This document shows, piece after piece, positions 37,321-50,802 of a stretch of DNA of 64,000 nt. A model generated the notes under the pieces. The model saw only the letters and a list, made by a program, of their open reading frames with translations, ran no database searches and had not been told where the DNA came from. The translations under genes were made by a program, and so were the position numbers. The stretch lies in contig CM070619.1 in NCBI GenBank assembly GCA_036346255.1, forward strand, positions 27,844,342 through 27,908,341. Direction: 5' to 3'. How positions within the stretch are numbered: position 1 is the first letter of the stretch; every line of letters starts with the position of its first letter. The DNA is from Ampelocalamus luodianensis. Lineage: Eukaryota; Streptophyta; Magnoliopsida; Poales; Poaceae.

Positions 37321-40300
37321 TGTAACATCCCATCTTTGGACTTGTGTATCAAATGTAAGAAAATCAGTAGAAATTAAAACTTTTTCTTACATCATGTATT
37401 TCCTGTATACTTTGAACATCTGTTGTAAGAAGTTATGGAAATACAAAGTCACAAGTCTTTTTGATCCAGAGTTTGATATTCCAAAATCAAATCTTGTCAA
37501 ATTTAGTGATCTTCTTGGGAAAGTATTTTTCCTAAGTTTCTGTGTTGGTGTGTGACCCCTCTGAAAAATTTCACAATTTTTAGAAATTGTTTGAATATTT
37601 TAGGGCAGTCAAACTGTTTAAATTCCAGTCAAACTTTAAAACAGAGCCTTGCAGAATTTTTGGAGATTTATTCACAGCATAAAAACCTCTGAAAATTTTA
37701 CACAAGGTCAATATCTGAGTTAGCAAGCTCCTGTAAAAATTTCATAATTTTTGGAGTTGTTTTGCTACCTCAAATAAATCCTTCAAAGTCTCTGTTCTAA
37801 TTTTGAAGTCAAACCTAGTCTCACGTGCTTTGGGTTGAGTCGGACTAGGGCTCGAGCCAATTGACTCGGTCCAGTCAACTAACTGCACCGAGCCTCTCTT
37901 TAAAAACGCGCGTCCATTCTCAACCGTTAGATCTCGATCGCGCGGCCCGCGCGCGTGTAAACATTCGGACCTTCCGGTTGCAAGTTCATTTGTCGACCGT
38001 TAGATCTCCATCCAACCGTTGAGATCCTCCGAAACCTTCGGACCCTCCGGTTGTTGGTTTGAATTAGAGCCGTTGGATTGAGATCCAACGCTCGCTTGTC
38101 CCTCTGTTGTAAACCATGTTCGCAACGTGGGGCAATCTGAGCCGTTCATTTATAATCCTAGGGCTTGCGATCTCCTTCGCTGTATTTTAAACCTGGGAGG
38201 CGTGGCGCTATCTTAGCCGTCCGATTTAAATCGTGGGGCTCTGAATCACCTGAGCCTTTCCTCTGGTCATCTTCAACCTCTAGCCGTGCGAGCACAGTGT
38301 AGGAGATGGCAGTGTCTTGTCATGCTTCCTACAGCCACCCTAGTCAATAGTGAGGGGCGTGGGAGAGGTATTCGGCCGAGCCATACCCTATTGCACGTCT
38401 ACCATCCTTTTTCCTTGTCGGCCGCACCTTGTGCTCTGTGCTTTCTTGCCGAAAAACTTGTGGTGCAAACCCTAATGCCTCCAAGGCCTTATAAGCACCC
38501 AAATCACTTCCTGGTATTTCTTTAGACCACCATCAAGCTCCATTCTTAGTATTGGAGCTTAACACCTCAAAAATGGCAAGTCGCCATTGTTGACCCGAAG
38601 AGCTCCATTGGTGTTCTTGGTGTTCCAGTGGTTCTCCTTCATGTTTCTTTACCCTATCCTTATCTATTTACTATCTTGAACATTTCCCTCACTTAATTTT
38701 GGATTTGATTCTCGGAATTGTCCAATTTGGGGTTTGTTCAAATTCGGTCAAATTGGTCATCTTCTTCCTCGGCTCAGGTGAGTGCTCCATTTTCTAATTC
38801 CTTGCTCTTGTGGCTTCTGTGAATCATTATGAAGCTATACTGATGCTTTGGAATCACTCGTTTGGCTCGTGGTGTCTTTTGATCTTTCTCCTCCAAGTCG
38901 TGAGCTTCCACAGTGGACAAGCATCTCGCCATCTTTGAAGCTTCCTTCATCAAGGTAGCTTCTTATTAGTCCATAGAGGCTTTGGCACCCGCTTCCTTGG
39001 GTGGAGCGGAGCTTTCGCTATTTTCATTCTTAGCGATAAAGCTCCTTTTTCATTTTCGGCTGGCGGCGTTCTAATCCTCACCGCCGCGGAATGCCACCAT
39101 TAGGTTCGTAGTGCTATTGCGGTTCCATTTTAGTGCTCGATGGCGTCGCGTGGCGATGTCGCCGTGACGAGCCGTTGAAGCCGCTTCGGTATTTGCGGTG
39201 CAGACTCCGTTTTTCGTCATTTGATTAGGACATATTAATTACGGTGAAAGCTAATCATTGGTTAATTAATTGTGTCTTAATCTATGTCGTTGAGCCAGTG
39301 ACCAGTGGGCCCAACATCCCCAAATCACCCGCTGGCGCAATCCCGCGCTGTTCCGACATCATTAAGGCTTAATCATTGATTAATGAATGTGTCGGCGTTA
39401 ATCGCTGTCGGAAATTACCTCTGGGTCGCTGACTTGTGGGCCCGAGGGGTTGCAATCCAAATCCAGGGGTCTTTAGCGTCTATTTAATGATAATCATTAG
39501 GAGCATTAATTTGCATCCTAAACCGCCACTCTCGATGCGTTGACATGTGGGCGGTGCCTTTGTGCGGCGTGGGTTAAGCGTTCGCGGTTGTGACTTGAAG
39601 TCACCGACATGCGGTCCCGTGTCAACATCGTCTTTGAACTTTGATCTTTAGCCACCGTTCGTTTTGGTCTGCGCCCGGATCTTTGTATGCATTCGACCCT
39701 CGGATGCCTTGATCGTTCTTGGCGTCGATCTTGCGATCAACGGCCGAGATCGTGTATGCTGTCGGACCTTCCGATTGTTGGTGCGCTCGGACCGTCCATC
39801 TGCCGATCTGCGGTGGGATTGGCCCAAGCAACCGCGCCGTCCGAATGCATACACTGTGTGCGCCGTTGGATCTTGATCAACGGTGGGCTCCGACAGGTTT
39901 AGCGCGCGTTTGTTCCGTTCCGCGTGAGCCGTAGGATTTTAGATCAAGGGTGGATAAGTGTCCACGTCTTTTTCTTTTGTTTGAGTTTGTCTGTATTTCG
40001 GTAAGTAGTTATTTAACAACTGTTAATGGTATAAAAACTTTAGAAACTCGTAACTAATTCATTTTAACTGCTTTTTAGATGTTTCCAACTGTAATGAATT
40101 GTGTTATCACTTAAGTTTATTATAAAAATGGATTTAAGCATATTCCAGTAGCAGAAAATTGTATAACTAGAAATAACTTGATTTCTGTCACTTTGAATAT
40201 TCCAGAAATGGATTTAACCTTGTAAAATGCATATCTTTTTCTGTATAAATCCAATCTGTGCAAAATCAATTTTGTTAAATTCATCTGTTAGTATACTTTC

Positions 40301-42208
40301 ATATGGAATAAGATTTGAGCATGTTCATAATTCTGTAAAATGACTTGCATTAGATTTACAACTTAGAAAAATCATAAGTAAATGTGTATAACTCCAAATT
40401 TAGTAAATCCAACTTTGCTGTTATTAGGATGTCATGATCTACCTGCTATAAAATTTCAGACCTTAGATCATTCTAGAAAATTTCGCCATGAACAGTACTA
40501 TTAATTAATTAGATTGATTGTAAGGCTGAGAAAGAGCATTTTGTCCATATCTTTTGCATATTAAGTCCAAATTGCATAATTCTTGTTCCTATCATTGTCT
40601 TAGATCATTCCCTAGCTGTTGTGTAAATTTCATCAGATTTGGATGTGTTTTGCTGTTGGAGTTTATTTGGTGTTCTACGTTCTTATTTGCTTATCGCCTT
40701 TTCGCGTTAGGTTAGAAGATAATTTTATTGCGATATTGAGCCACAGTGACCATCGATCTGCACTCCGGCAAAGAAGGCAGCGGATGTAGCATTCATTTGA
40801 TCATATTGCTCCTACTATTTTCAAATTCTAATATATTGTTTGCAAATTCTATGTATGCATTGCTATGTTGTTTTAAACTATTGTCGATAGTTGGCCCAGT
40901 AGTTGCATAATCAGTAGGAAATGTTTAATCCTCTACTACTGAGCCTAGGCTTACTTGCTGTGATTTTGGGTTCGCTGGATGGACCCTTGTCGCTTAGTAG
41001 TTTACGTGTCCTTATGCTTAGCTATCGGTAGAAATGGGCGGTTATCGACTCGTCGATAACTTTGATCACACAAACTGTTATAATGTGTATATTTCAGCCT
41101 TGTGCTTTGTCTAAATTGCAAAACTAAAACTGAAAATGAAAACAATTTAGACTTGGGCACAATGGTAAGATGGTGTGATCTCTTGGGTGTGATTGGAATG
41201 GTGCCCGGGTCAATTAAGGACCGAGCTACTTGTTACACCGAACCAAGCATTTGTGCGTGCTAACCACACTAGGGGCATATGGGACCTCTCTTAGCTGAGT
41301 ACTTTGGGTTGTGTTAATTAATGAGTCGCATGGTGGGTTGCATATTTGATTATATGCAACATGGACACGTTTGTAGGGAGAGGAACACCCGCCGAGGCCG
41401 GTGTATCTTGCTCCACGTATGGGTCCTTGTGATCCATATTTCGTCGCAGATCACTAAGGTTTAACCCCATACGTCGTCTCTTGATTAGCATATTCCATTG
41501 GAAAGGGTTCAGTAGGACTTAGCCGTGCAGGCATACCAAAGGAAGTGTGCTTAATAGCTTGGCAAAAGGCGATCTGAAGTGTGGGTACATTGGTACACCC
41601 TGCAGGATTAAAACTATTCGAATAGCCTTGTCCTAGGTTATGGACACGCTTGGGAAGTCTTCCAAGAGTTAGACTCAACATTTTTAAGATAAAAATTGAT
41701 AGGTGGTATGAATCGTGATTCATGCTATGTTGTGGTGGCTTTTGGGAAAGTCACTTCTAGGTGGATACTTGATACTTATGTTTACTCATTGTTATTTAAA
41801 TGCTTAAAAACAGATTTTACAAAGCTTGCATTCAATCTATTACAATATTGCAAATAAAACTTGCTTTGTGCGTCCAAAGAACCGTATAACCACATTCCTT
41901 TGAATACAGTTTTCATGTAGCTATGTATAGGCTTGTTACTCGTAAGTCTTGCGAGTACATTGTTGTACTCACTGCATTGCTTGTGTTGTGCAGAGGAAGA
42001 TAGTGAGTCCGATGGACCTCACTTTTGTGAGTTGTCTTTGTGGCGATCTAAGGCGATTAGCTTGGCGGCCTGGTCGGTTGCCCTGTGGTGTTATGTGGCT
42101 AACCGGTCGTCTTTTGGTTTAAGCCATCTTATGGCAACTTTTGCTTCCGCTGTTACTTATTTGCTACTTAAGTCATTTGGCCGGTCGGCTGCGTTGTAAT
42201 AACTTATG
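37321..42208 (+). repeat. Element B 3' LTR, first part
   Basis: It starts TGTAACATCCCATCTTTGG and stops at ...aacTTATG, where element C begins. It matches 27090-32010 closely, with many one- to four-base indels concentrated at CG, CAG and CCGG sites. Confidence 0.87.
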
Positions 42209-45200
42209 TGTAACATCCCAATATTGGGCTTGTGTTTCAAATGTAAGAAAATCAGTAGAAATTAAAACTTTTTCTTACATCATGTAATTCCTGTGGTGCC
42301 AAGAAATTCTTGTACAAGGAGTTATGGAAATACATTATCACAAGTCTTGTTGATCCAAATCTTGTTATTCCAAAAACAATCTTGTCAAATCTTATGATCA
42401 TCCTCTGGAAATATTTTTCCTAAGTCTCTGTGATGGTCTGTGACCCCTCTGAAAAATTTCACAATTTTTAGAAATTGTTTGAATATTTTTAGGGGCAGTC
42501 AAACCTGTTTGACTCTTAGTCAAACATTAAAACAGAGCCTTGCAGAATTTTTGGAGATTTATTCACAGTATAAAAACCTCTGAGAATTTTACACAAGGTT
42601 GATATCTGAGTTAGCAAGCTCCTGTAAAATTTCATAATTTTTGGAGTTAATTTGCTACCTCAAATAAATCCTTCAAGGTCTCTGTTCTAATTTTAAAGTC
42701 AAACGTGGTTTTCTTGTTGCTTGGTTCGAGTCGGACTGGGCTCGAGCCATTTGATTCGGTCCATCAACTAAGCGCACCGAGCAACTCTTTCAAAGCGCGT
42801 GGATCCCGGCCGTTGGATCTAAATCGCCGCCCGCGCGCGTGTATCACCGGACCTTCCGGTTGCAAGTTTGGTTGTCAACCGTTAGATCTCAATCCAACCA
42901 TTGTGGTCCTCCGAAACCCGGACCCTCGGTTGCATTTTTGAATCGAGCCGTTGGATTAAGATCCAACGCCGCACTCTTCGTTGCAGATAAGAGTTTGCAA
43001 CGTGGAGCAATCAGAGCCGTTCAATTCTAATCGTAGGGCTCACAACCTCTCCGTTGAGTTTTAAAGCCCGTAGGCGTGGCGCTATCTCAGCCGTTCGTGT
43101 CTCATCCAACGGCCGTGAGTCGCCTGAGCTTTTGCGCTGGTCATCTTCAACCTCCCGCCGTGCGAAAACAGTGCAAGGCATGGTGAGGTCATTTCTTGCT
43201 CCCTAAAGCCACCCTAGCCGACGTGTAGTGGTATGGGCGGTACATTGAACTAGGCCATGCCCTAATACACGTCTTCACCTCTTTTCCTTGTCGGCCGCGC
43301 CTTGTGTTTTGTGTTTTGCCGCCGAGAGAGGAGTGGTGCAAACCCTAACACTTTCATGACTTTATAAGCACCCTCAATGCCTCCTGGTATGTCTTTAGAC
43401 CACCACCAAGCTTCACTCACAGTGTTGGAGCTTAATACCTCAAAAATGGCAAACCGCCATTGTTGACCCGTGGAGCTCCATTGGTGTTCTTGGTGTTCCA
43501 GTGGTCCTCCTTCATGTTTCTTTGCCCTAACCTCATCCATTCATCACCTTGAACATTTCCCCTCACTAAATTTTGGATTTGATTCTCAGGAATTGTCCAA
43601 TTTGGGGTTTGTTCAAATTCGGCCGAATATTGGTCATCTTCTTCCTCATTTCAGGTGAGTGCTCCATTTTCCAATTCTTTGCTCATGTAGCTTCTGTGAA
43701 TCGTTATGAAGCTATACTGAAGCTTTGGTATCACTCATTTGGCTCAGGGTGTCATTATCGGGTTTTCTTCTTCAAGTCCGGCGAGCTTCCACCGTGGTCA
43801 AGCTTCTCCGACCATCCTTGAAGCCTCTTCTCGCTAAGGTAGCTCCTTATTAGTCCTTAGAAGCTTTGGAACCCGCATCCTAGGCTTGCGGTGGAGCTCA
43901 TCGCGATTTTCGCTTAGCGATAAAGGCTCCCGTTTTCATTTTCGGCTAGCGGCGTTCTAGTCCTTCGCGCGGTGAGAATGCTACCCTAGAATCGTTGTGC
44001 TATTGCGAATCCATTTTGGTCCTTGCGGCGCCGCGCGCGATGTCGCCGGCGATTTGCCGTTGAAGCCACTCGGGTTTCTGAAACCACAGACTCCGTTTCG
44101 TCACCTAATTAGGACACCTTAATTGCTAATCATTAGTTGTTAATTGTGTCTTAATCATTATTGTTGAGCCAGCGACCGGTGGGCCCAATCCCTTTAAATC
44201 AAATCTCGGCGATCATTAGAGTCTATTTAATGTCAATCATTAGAATCATTAATTTGGTCTTAACCGCCTGCCAATCGGCGACTTGTGGCCCGGTGCTGTG
44301 CGCGTGGGTTAAATCATTGCGATCGTGACTGAGTCAGCGACATGCGTGTCCCACGTGTCAGCATCCCTTTTGAACTTCAATCAATAGCCACCGTCGATCC
44401 CTTGATCAACGGCCTAGATCTTGTATGCGTTCGGACCATCCGGTTCCCCTCATCATCCTGGACCGTCCATCTCGTGATCTGCGGCTGAGATCAGGAGTGC
44501 AATCGGACCTTCCGGTTAGATTTGAGTTCTGAGCCGTTCATCTTTAGATCTGCGGTCGTGGTTCACCGAGGCAACCGCATCGTCCGGTTGCATACACTGG
44601 TGTGAGCCGTTGGATCTTGATCCAACGGTGGGTTTCTAGTGGCTTTCGCGCGCGTGCGCTGTTTTCGGCGCGCGTGAGCCGTAGGATTTTAGATCAAGGG
44701 TTGGGAGTCGTCCACGTCATTTTCTTTGTATTGGGTTGTTCTGTATTTCGGTAAGCATTTGTTTATCGACTGAAAATGATGTAAAAACTTTAGAAACTCA
44801 TAACTAATTCATTTTAGCTACTTTTTAGTTAATTCCAACTGTAATAAATTATGTTATCACTTTAGCTTATTATAAAAAGGGATTTAAGCATGTTCCGAAG
44901 AGCGTAAAATTGTATAACTAGGAATAACTTGATTTGTCATTTTGAATATTCCAAAAATGAATAAAACTTTAGAAAATGCATATCTTGCTCTGTGTATGTC
45001 CAAAATGAATGAATCCAACCTTGATAAATTTGTTATTAACCCAATGTTAATATAAAAATGATGGTAGGTCCAAGATTGTAATGAAACCTTGATTAATGAG
45101 TTAGTACCTATTTTTAGCATTTAGAAAATTCGGAAGACTTATAAAATGCACAAGTAATTCTCTGTACATGCAAAATATATTTGATAAATTCTAGAAAACC

Positions 45201-47236
45201 CTCTGTTGGTATACTTCTCAGAAAGTCAGTTTTGAACATATTTATGCTCTGGAAAGTGCATTATGCCAATTTCGCATCTTAGAAAAATCATAACTAAATC
45301 ACTTTAACTCCAAATGACCTGAAATTTTATGTGGGTTACCTCTATACCAGTAGGTAGCTACCATAAAATTCCAGCTTCAAAATCTTTCTAGAAAATATTT
45401 TTGCTACAGTGCTAATTTTGGTAGAAAATGTATTTTTATGCATTATCTTTGCACCACAAATCTAAATTAGGTTTTTCCAGTTTCTATGTCTAGGTATATT
45501 CGTATTCTACCTTATGTGTAAATTTCATCGCATTTGGTTAAGTTTTGTTTGCTCTTTGTTTATTTGTGGCTCGTCTTATTGGTTGTTCTTGGTTCTTTTG
45601 CCTTTCGCTTAGGATTCGACATTTGCATGTAACCCGAGAACGATCCTCCGCAACAAATTGAGCAAATGACAAGAAGGCAAGCAGTTTGATCATGTTAATC
45701 CCGTATTTTAAGTATTTATGTTGATTACAAATTCTATGTATGCATTGCTACTTTGTTTTAATAGTTGGCCTAGTAGATGCATTTCCTTAGCAAATGATTA
45801 TCCTCTACTACCATGAGCCTAGGTTACTTGCTGTGATTTAGAGTTCGTGGATGGACTCTTGTCACTTAGTAGTTGCGAATTAATTGCTTAGCCATGCTTA
45901 GCTTGGTAGAAATGGGCTGTTATCGACTTGTCGATAACCTTGATCACACAAAACTTATTATGATTTATGATTTCCACCTTGTGCCATGTCTACTTGTGAA
46001 AACTAAAACTAAAAGCAAAATGATTTAGACTTGGGCACAATGGTATGTTGGTGTGATTCTCGGTGTGTGACTGAATGGTGCCTAAGTCAACAAGGACCGA
46101 ACATCTTGTTACACTAAACCAAGCATTTTAGCGTGCTAACCACACTAGAGGGTATGGGACCTCTCTTGACTTAGTACTTTGGCGTGTATTGGCTCAGGGT
46201 CGCAGGAGGTCGCAGGAGGGATGGTGTTGGGAGCATTGTAGTGTCCGAAAGACTTCACCGGGATGGGATTTGTTGTCTTTCGGCTTGCAATGTAGCGTAT
46301 GGTGTTTCTACCCATACGAGCTGCTCGTAGTTAATACACAATATTGGAAAGCGTCTCGTAGGACTTAGCCGTGTTTCTGCATACCTACGGAAGTGTGCTT
46401 TTGGCTTAAAGGCGATGCAGGTGTGGGTACATTGGTACACCCCTGCAGGTTAAAACTATTCGAATAGCCTCGCCCTAGGTTATGGACACGCTTGGGGAGG
46501 TCTTTCAAGAGTTAGACTACAACCTTTTAAATTAAAACTTGATGGGTGGTACAAATCGGGATTCGTGCTATGTTGTGGTGGCTATTGGGATAGTCACTTC
46601 AGTGGTTACTTGTATGTATCTTTACTTATCGTTACTTTGATAACAAAACAGATTTGCAAACTTGCTTTTGAAATATATTACATTATTGCAAATAAAGTTG
46701 GCTTCATGCAAAATGAGACATACAACCTCCACCTAAATAAGCTTGCATGTAGTTATGAATAGGTCTGCTATTCCACACGTCAGTCTTGCGGGTACAAAGA
46801 CAATCTTTGTACTCAGTTGCTATGCTTAATTGTTTTGTTGCAGAGGAGGAAGGTGAGCTGAAGGGCCTCACTTTATGAAGTCTTTGTGGTAGCTATGGGC
46901 GACTAGCTTGATGCCCTGTCGGTTGCCTTGTGGGTTATGTTGGCTAACCTGGTCGATTTTTGTTCTAGCCATCTTATGGCACATTTTGCTTCATTGTCAT
47001 TCTTGTGTATTATTCTATTTGGCGGTCGGCTCTCTTTTGTAATAACTTTACTTTTATTGTATGTCGTTGTTGAACTTAGTAATATATCTTTGTATGGAAA
47101 TGATGTGTAATTTTGTGATGATGTGCATATGCTGCATTCGGGAAGCATATGACCATCGAGGCTTAGAATGTTTAATTAGTAACGCTAGAACCAATTGGAG
47201 GTTAAGTGTTACTAGTTAAATATTCCGGTCCTCACA
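42209..47236 (+). repeat. Element C 5' LTR
   Basis: It starts TGTAACATCCCAATATTGGG and ends ccggtcctcaca. It has the palindromes at 44607-44628 and 45918-45939 (first arm base changed). Confidence 0.9.
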
Positions 47237-47240
47237 AAGT

Positions 47241-47253
47241 TGGTATCGAGCCA
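47241..47253 (+). other. Primer binding site of element C
   Basis: TGGTATCGAGCCA stands where TGGTATCAGAGCCA is expected; one A of the CAG is missing. It lies 4 bases after the LTR. Confidence 0.75.
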
Positions 47254-47850
47254 TCTTGACTGTGAGAAAACCCTAGCTTGGTCGCCTCTAGGATACTTTG
47301 AAAACTTACTTTCAAATAGTTTATGAAAACTTAAGTAAGTTCTCGATTTTACTCCTTACCTATCTTAGCTTGCTCATCTGCCTTACTCTCACTTAAGTAT
47401 TGAAAAGTTGTTCCTCTCTTCCTTTCAAAAATTAGCCTTTATCGATTAACTTGGTTTTGGGAGAAACATGAGAGCTTGGAGAAAGGAATTTGGACAGCTA
47501 GCTAGTGGATAGCAATTAAGGTAGGAATTGAGAGGTAAATTCAACTAAGACTTGTAGGGTTAACAGGTAAGAAGTGATATGAGTTAGCTTAGTGTCTAAC
47601 CCTCTGTAGTATGATTTTCACCCTGTTCCTAGTTGTCTCTCAATGTTAGTGTTCTGAAATTTGTCTTCTGAAAAATTGATTACTCGCTTTTTCCATACGA
47701 GTTAGTCATAACAGAAGATGGTTGTTATCTTTGTGACCTTGCTGCAATTCTATGTTGATACTTGAGCTTTAAGGATTGTTTTGTTAAGTGGTTAATAGTT
47801 TTCTTTGTCTCTGTTCCGAGTTGTGTTTTAACCTATTTTTGTGGAACAGG
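47254..47850 (+). other. Element C leader (non-coding)
   Basis: It matches the leaders of elements A, B and D. No conserved frame. Confidence 0.7.
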
Positions 47851-48830
47851 ATGACAAGAACCACTCGCAATGATCAGTACCTGGTTTCGATGAGGAGCTT
47901 CCTCCTCCGACCATGGTCGAGGTTCGGCTCGATCGGCGGAATCGCATGGACCGCACCCGTATCTTGGAGGTCATTGCGAGGAACACCTCCGCTCCCGCCG
48001 CGCCAGATGCGGAGGTGGTGGCCACCGGTCTCGTGGTGGGCTTGCGGAGTTTCTCCGACGCAGCCACCCACTTTCTCGATCGGAGGATCCACTCGGCGCG
48101 ATGATTGGCTGCGTCTTGTTGAGCGAAAGCTCAATATCGCTCGATGCCGAGGCGAGGCGGGCACTCTTTGCATCCCATCGCCTTGAGGTGCGGCACTATC
48201 TTGGTGGGAGAACTTTCGCCATGCAGCCGCGCAGACACATTGTCTCGTGGGATGAGTTTCGATCTGCTTCCGTCGGCCCACATTCCCGATGGCCTCGATG
48301 AAGCTCAAGAAGAAGGAGTTTCTTGCGCTTAGCGGCGCAAGTCTGTCTCGAGTATCTTTACGAGTTTAACCACTTGGCTCGTTATGCTCGGGAGAGGTGG
48401 CCTCGATGAGGCTAAACAGAGAAGTTCATGGATGGGTTGTCCGAGGAGCTGCGGACAAGCTATCTATCGTGGACTTCCCGACTTCTGCACCTTGGTGGAC
48501 AAGGCCATCGCCGCCGAGCACAAGGCGAAGGCGCTGGGTGAGTCCGCAGCGCAAGTGGGAGGCACACCGTGCGCAGCAGTGGCCTCACTCCCCCGTGTTG
48601 GGCCCACACCGGGCTCGTGCTTTGGCTTCACCACCGCCAAGGCCGTCGGCACTGGATTGCTCGTCCCCGCGCAGCCGTGTTTCAGCCACGTGCACTAGCG
48701 ACCCAAAGAGCGAGTTGCGCTCCGCAACAGTTTGCGATGTTACTGTTTACCGCAACAAGAAGGGCCATTATGCTGCGATTGCCTCTCGAGGATCGAGCAG
48801 CCCTCGTCCTAATGGAGGACGGGAATGGTC
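47851..48830 (+). pseudogene. gag: Element C gag, multiply frameshifted
   Basis: ATG 47851 begins MTRTTRND after ggaacagg. The capsid-like sequence is recognisable by DNA similarity to B but changes frame several times: KLNIARC near 48125, LFASH near 48165, YEFNHLA near 48360 and KFMDGLSEEL-like near 48425. The zinc-knuckle remnant (NKKGHYAA) is near 48755. Most breaks are one- or two-base losses at CG-rich or CAG sites. Confidence 0.7.
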
Positions 48831-48889
48831 ACACACCGACCGAAGGTGATCCGAAGACCTGTATCGGGAGTGGTCGAGTCAACCACATC

Positions 48890-49300
48890 TCGGCCGAGGA
48901 GGCACAGGAGGCGCCGACGTTGTGTTGGATGCGCTCCTTGTTAATTTACATCCCGCTACGCTTTATTTGACTGAGCTTCGCATTCTTTTATTTCGAGGTC
49001 TTTTGTTGTTGATTGTGGACTTCTTTGTGTTCCTTTGGGGATTCCATCGCTGATTCGCTCTCGGGTTCGAAATGAGAGGCGACCAAGTATCTTGGGATGT
49101 TCCTATCCACATCGAAGGAGTGGGATTCTTGGCGAATCTTATCCTACTCGACTTCAAGACGCTTGGATGTGATTCTTGGCATGGATTGGTTGTCCCAACA
49201 CTTGGGGCAAATCGATTGTGCGGGAAGATTGTCTATCTCACCAATCCTTCAGTGAACAGGTTGGATTTTCGCCGATTCTAGAGCCCCATCTTTATGCCCT
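48890..49300 (+). pseudogene. Element C protease remnant, active-site motif damaged
   Basis: The sequence is collinear with B's protease, but several bases are missing in the DSGASHSF motif (near 48968, tttgactgagcttcgcattc), which removes the catalytic triplet from the frame. IHIEGVGFLANLILLD is readable near 49110 and the DWLSQH-equivalent near 49185. Confidence 0.7.
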
Positions 49301-49309
49301 TGAAGCAAA

Positions 49310-50802
49310 GCCGGCATTGGAGATTCACGACGTCCCCACGGTGTGTGACTTGCGGATGTCTTTCACGAAGATTTGCCAGGATGCCTCCTGCTCGAGATCC
49401 GGAGTTTGTGATCGAGTTGCTGCCCTGCATCGCCCCTATTTCTAAGAGGCCGACGCATGCCTCCTAATGAGTTGGAGGAGTGAAGAAGCAATGGGTGAGC
49501 TGCAAGAGAAGGGTTTTATCCGCCCTAGCTCATCTCCTTGGGGTTGTCCAATTATCTTTGTGAAGAAGAAGGACAAGACCTTGCGCATGTGTGTTGATTA
49601 CCGTCAAGCTTAATGAGGTGATCAAAGAACAAGTATCCTTTGCCCCGTATTGATGATCTTTTCGATCAATTGACCGAGCACTAGTCTTCTCCAAGATTGA
49701 CTTGAGATTGGGCTATCATCAAGTCAGATCGGGATCGAGGATATTCCTAAGACGGCCTTTGCTACTCGTTATGGCCTTTACGAGTACACCGTCATGTCTT
49801 TGGTTTGACTAATGCCCTGCTTATTCATGAATCTTATGAACTTCGGTATTCATGGAGTATTTGGATAGGTTTGTGGTGGTATTCATCGATGATATCCTTA
49901 TCTACTCCAAGAGCGAAGAAGAGCATGCTGAGCATCTTAAGCTTGTGTTGGGCAAGCTGCGTGAGCACCAGCTGTATGCCAAGTTCAGCAAGTGCGAGTT
50001 CTGGTTGAAGGAAGTGGCATTCTTGGGTCATGTTCTTTCAGCGGGAGGTGTGGTCGTGGATCCTAGCAAGGTCGGTGATGTGCTATCTTGGGTCAGCCCA
50101 AGTCGGCCACCGATGTGCGGAGTTTCCTTGGTTTGGTGGCTACTATCGCCGCTTCATCGAGAATTTCTCCAAGATTGCGAAGCCTATGACCGAGTTGCTC
50201 AAGAAAGACAAGAAGTTTGAGTGGTCCATTGCTTGTGATGTGAGTTTTCGGGAACTCAAGAAGCGATTGACCTCACTTGATGCTTGTTCTCCCGATATTC
50301 ACAAGAGTTTTGATATCTTTTGTGATGCTTCTCGTCGTGGTCTTGGTTGTGTTCTTATGCGGGAGGGCAAGGTTGTGGCCTATGCATCGCGGCGATTGAG
50401 GCCTCATGAACTCAACTATCCTACTCATGACTTGGAGTTGGTGCTGTGGTCCATGCACTCAAGATTTGGCGGCATTACGATTGGTAAATTGTGAGGTGTA
50501 TTCACCACAAGAGCTTGAAGTACTTGTTCACCCAGCCAGATCTGAACCTCAGGCAAAGAAGATGGTTGGAATTGATCAAGGACTACGACATGGGTATTCA
50601 GTACCATCCGGGCAAGGCCAATGTTGTTGCGGATGCACTCAGTCGGAAGGTGTATTGCAACATGTTGATGCTCCAAGAGCAGCAGCCTTCCCTCATTTCA
50701 GAATTCCAGCGCCTCAATTTGGGTTTGATCGAGCACGGTTCCCTTGCTTCGTTGGTTGTGCAACCAACCTTGGTGGACCAAATCAAGGCGCATGACAGAT
50801 GA
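49310..50802 (+). pseudogene. Element C reverse transcriptase and RNase H, frameshifted
   Basis: RT starts around DVPTVCD (49325) and shows RPSSSPWGCPIIFVKKKDK near 49525. The catalytic FIDD is at 49882-49893, in an open segment 49852-50100 (KLREHQLYAKFSKCEFWLKE, AFLGHVLSAGG). RNase H is split between 50280-50450 (FDIFCDASRRGLGCVLM, LRPHELNYPTHDLE) and 50491-50802 (HHKSLKYLFTQPDLNLRQ, ADALSRK). The codon that is TAG at the end of this part in A and B is CAG here (50824-50826). Confidence 0.85.
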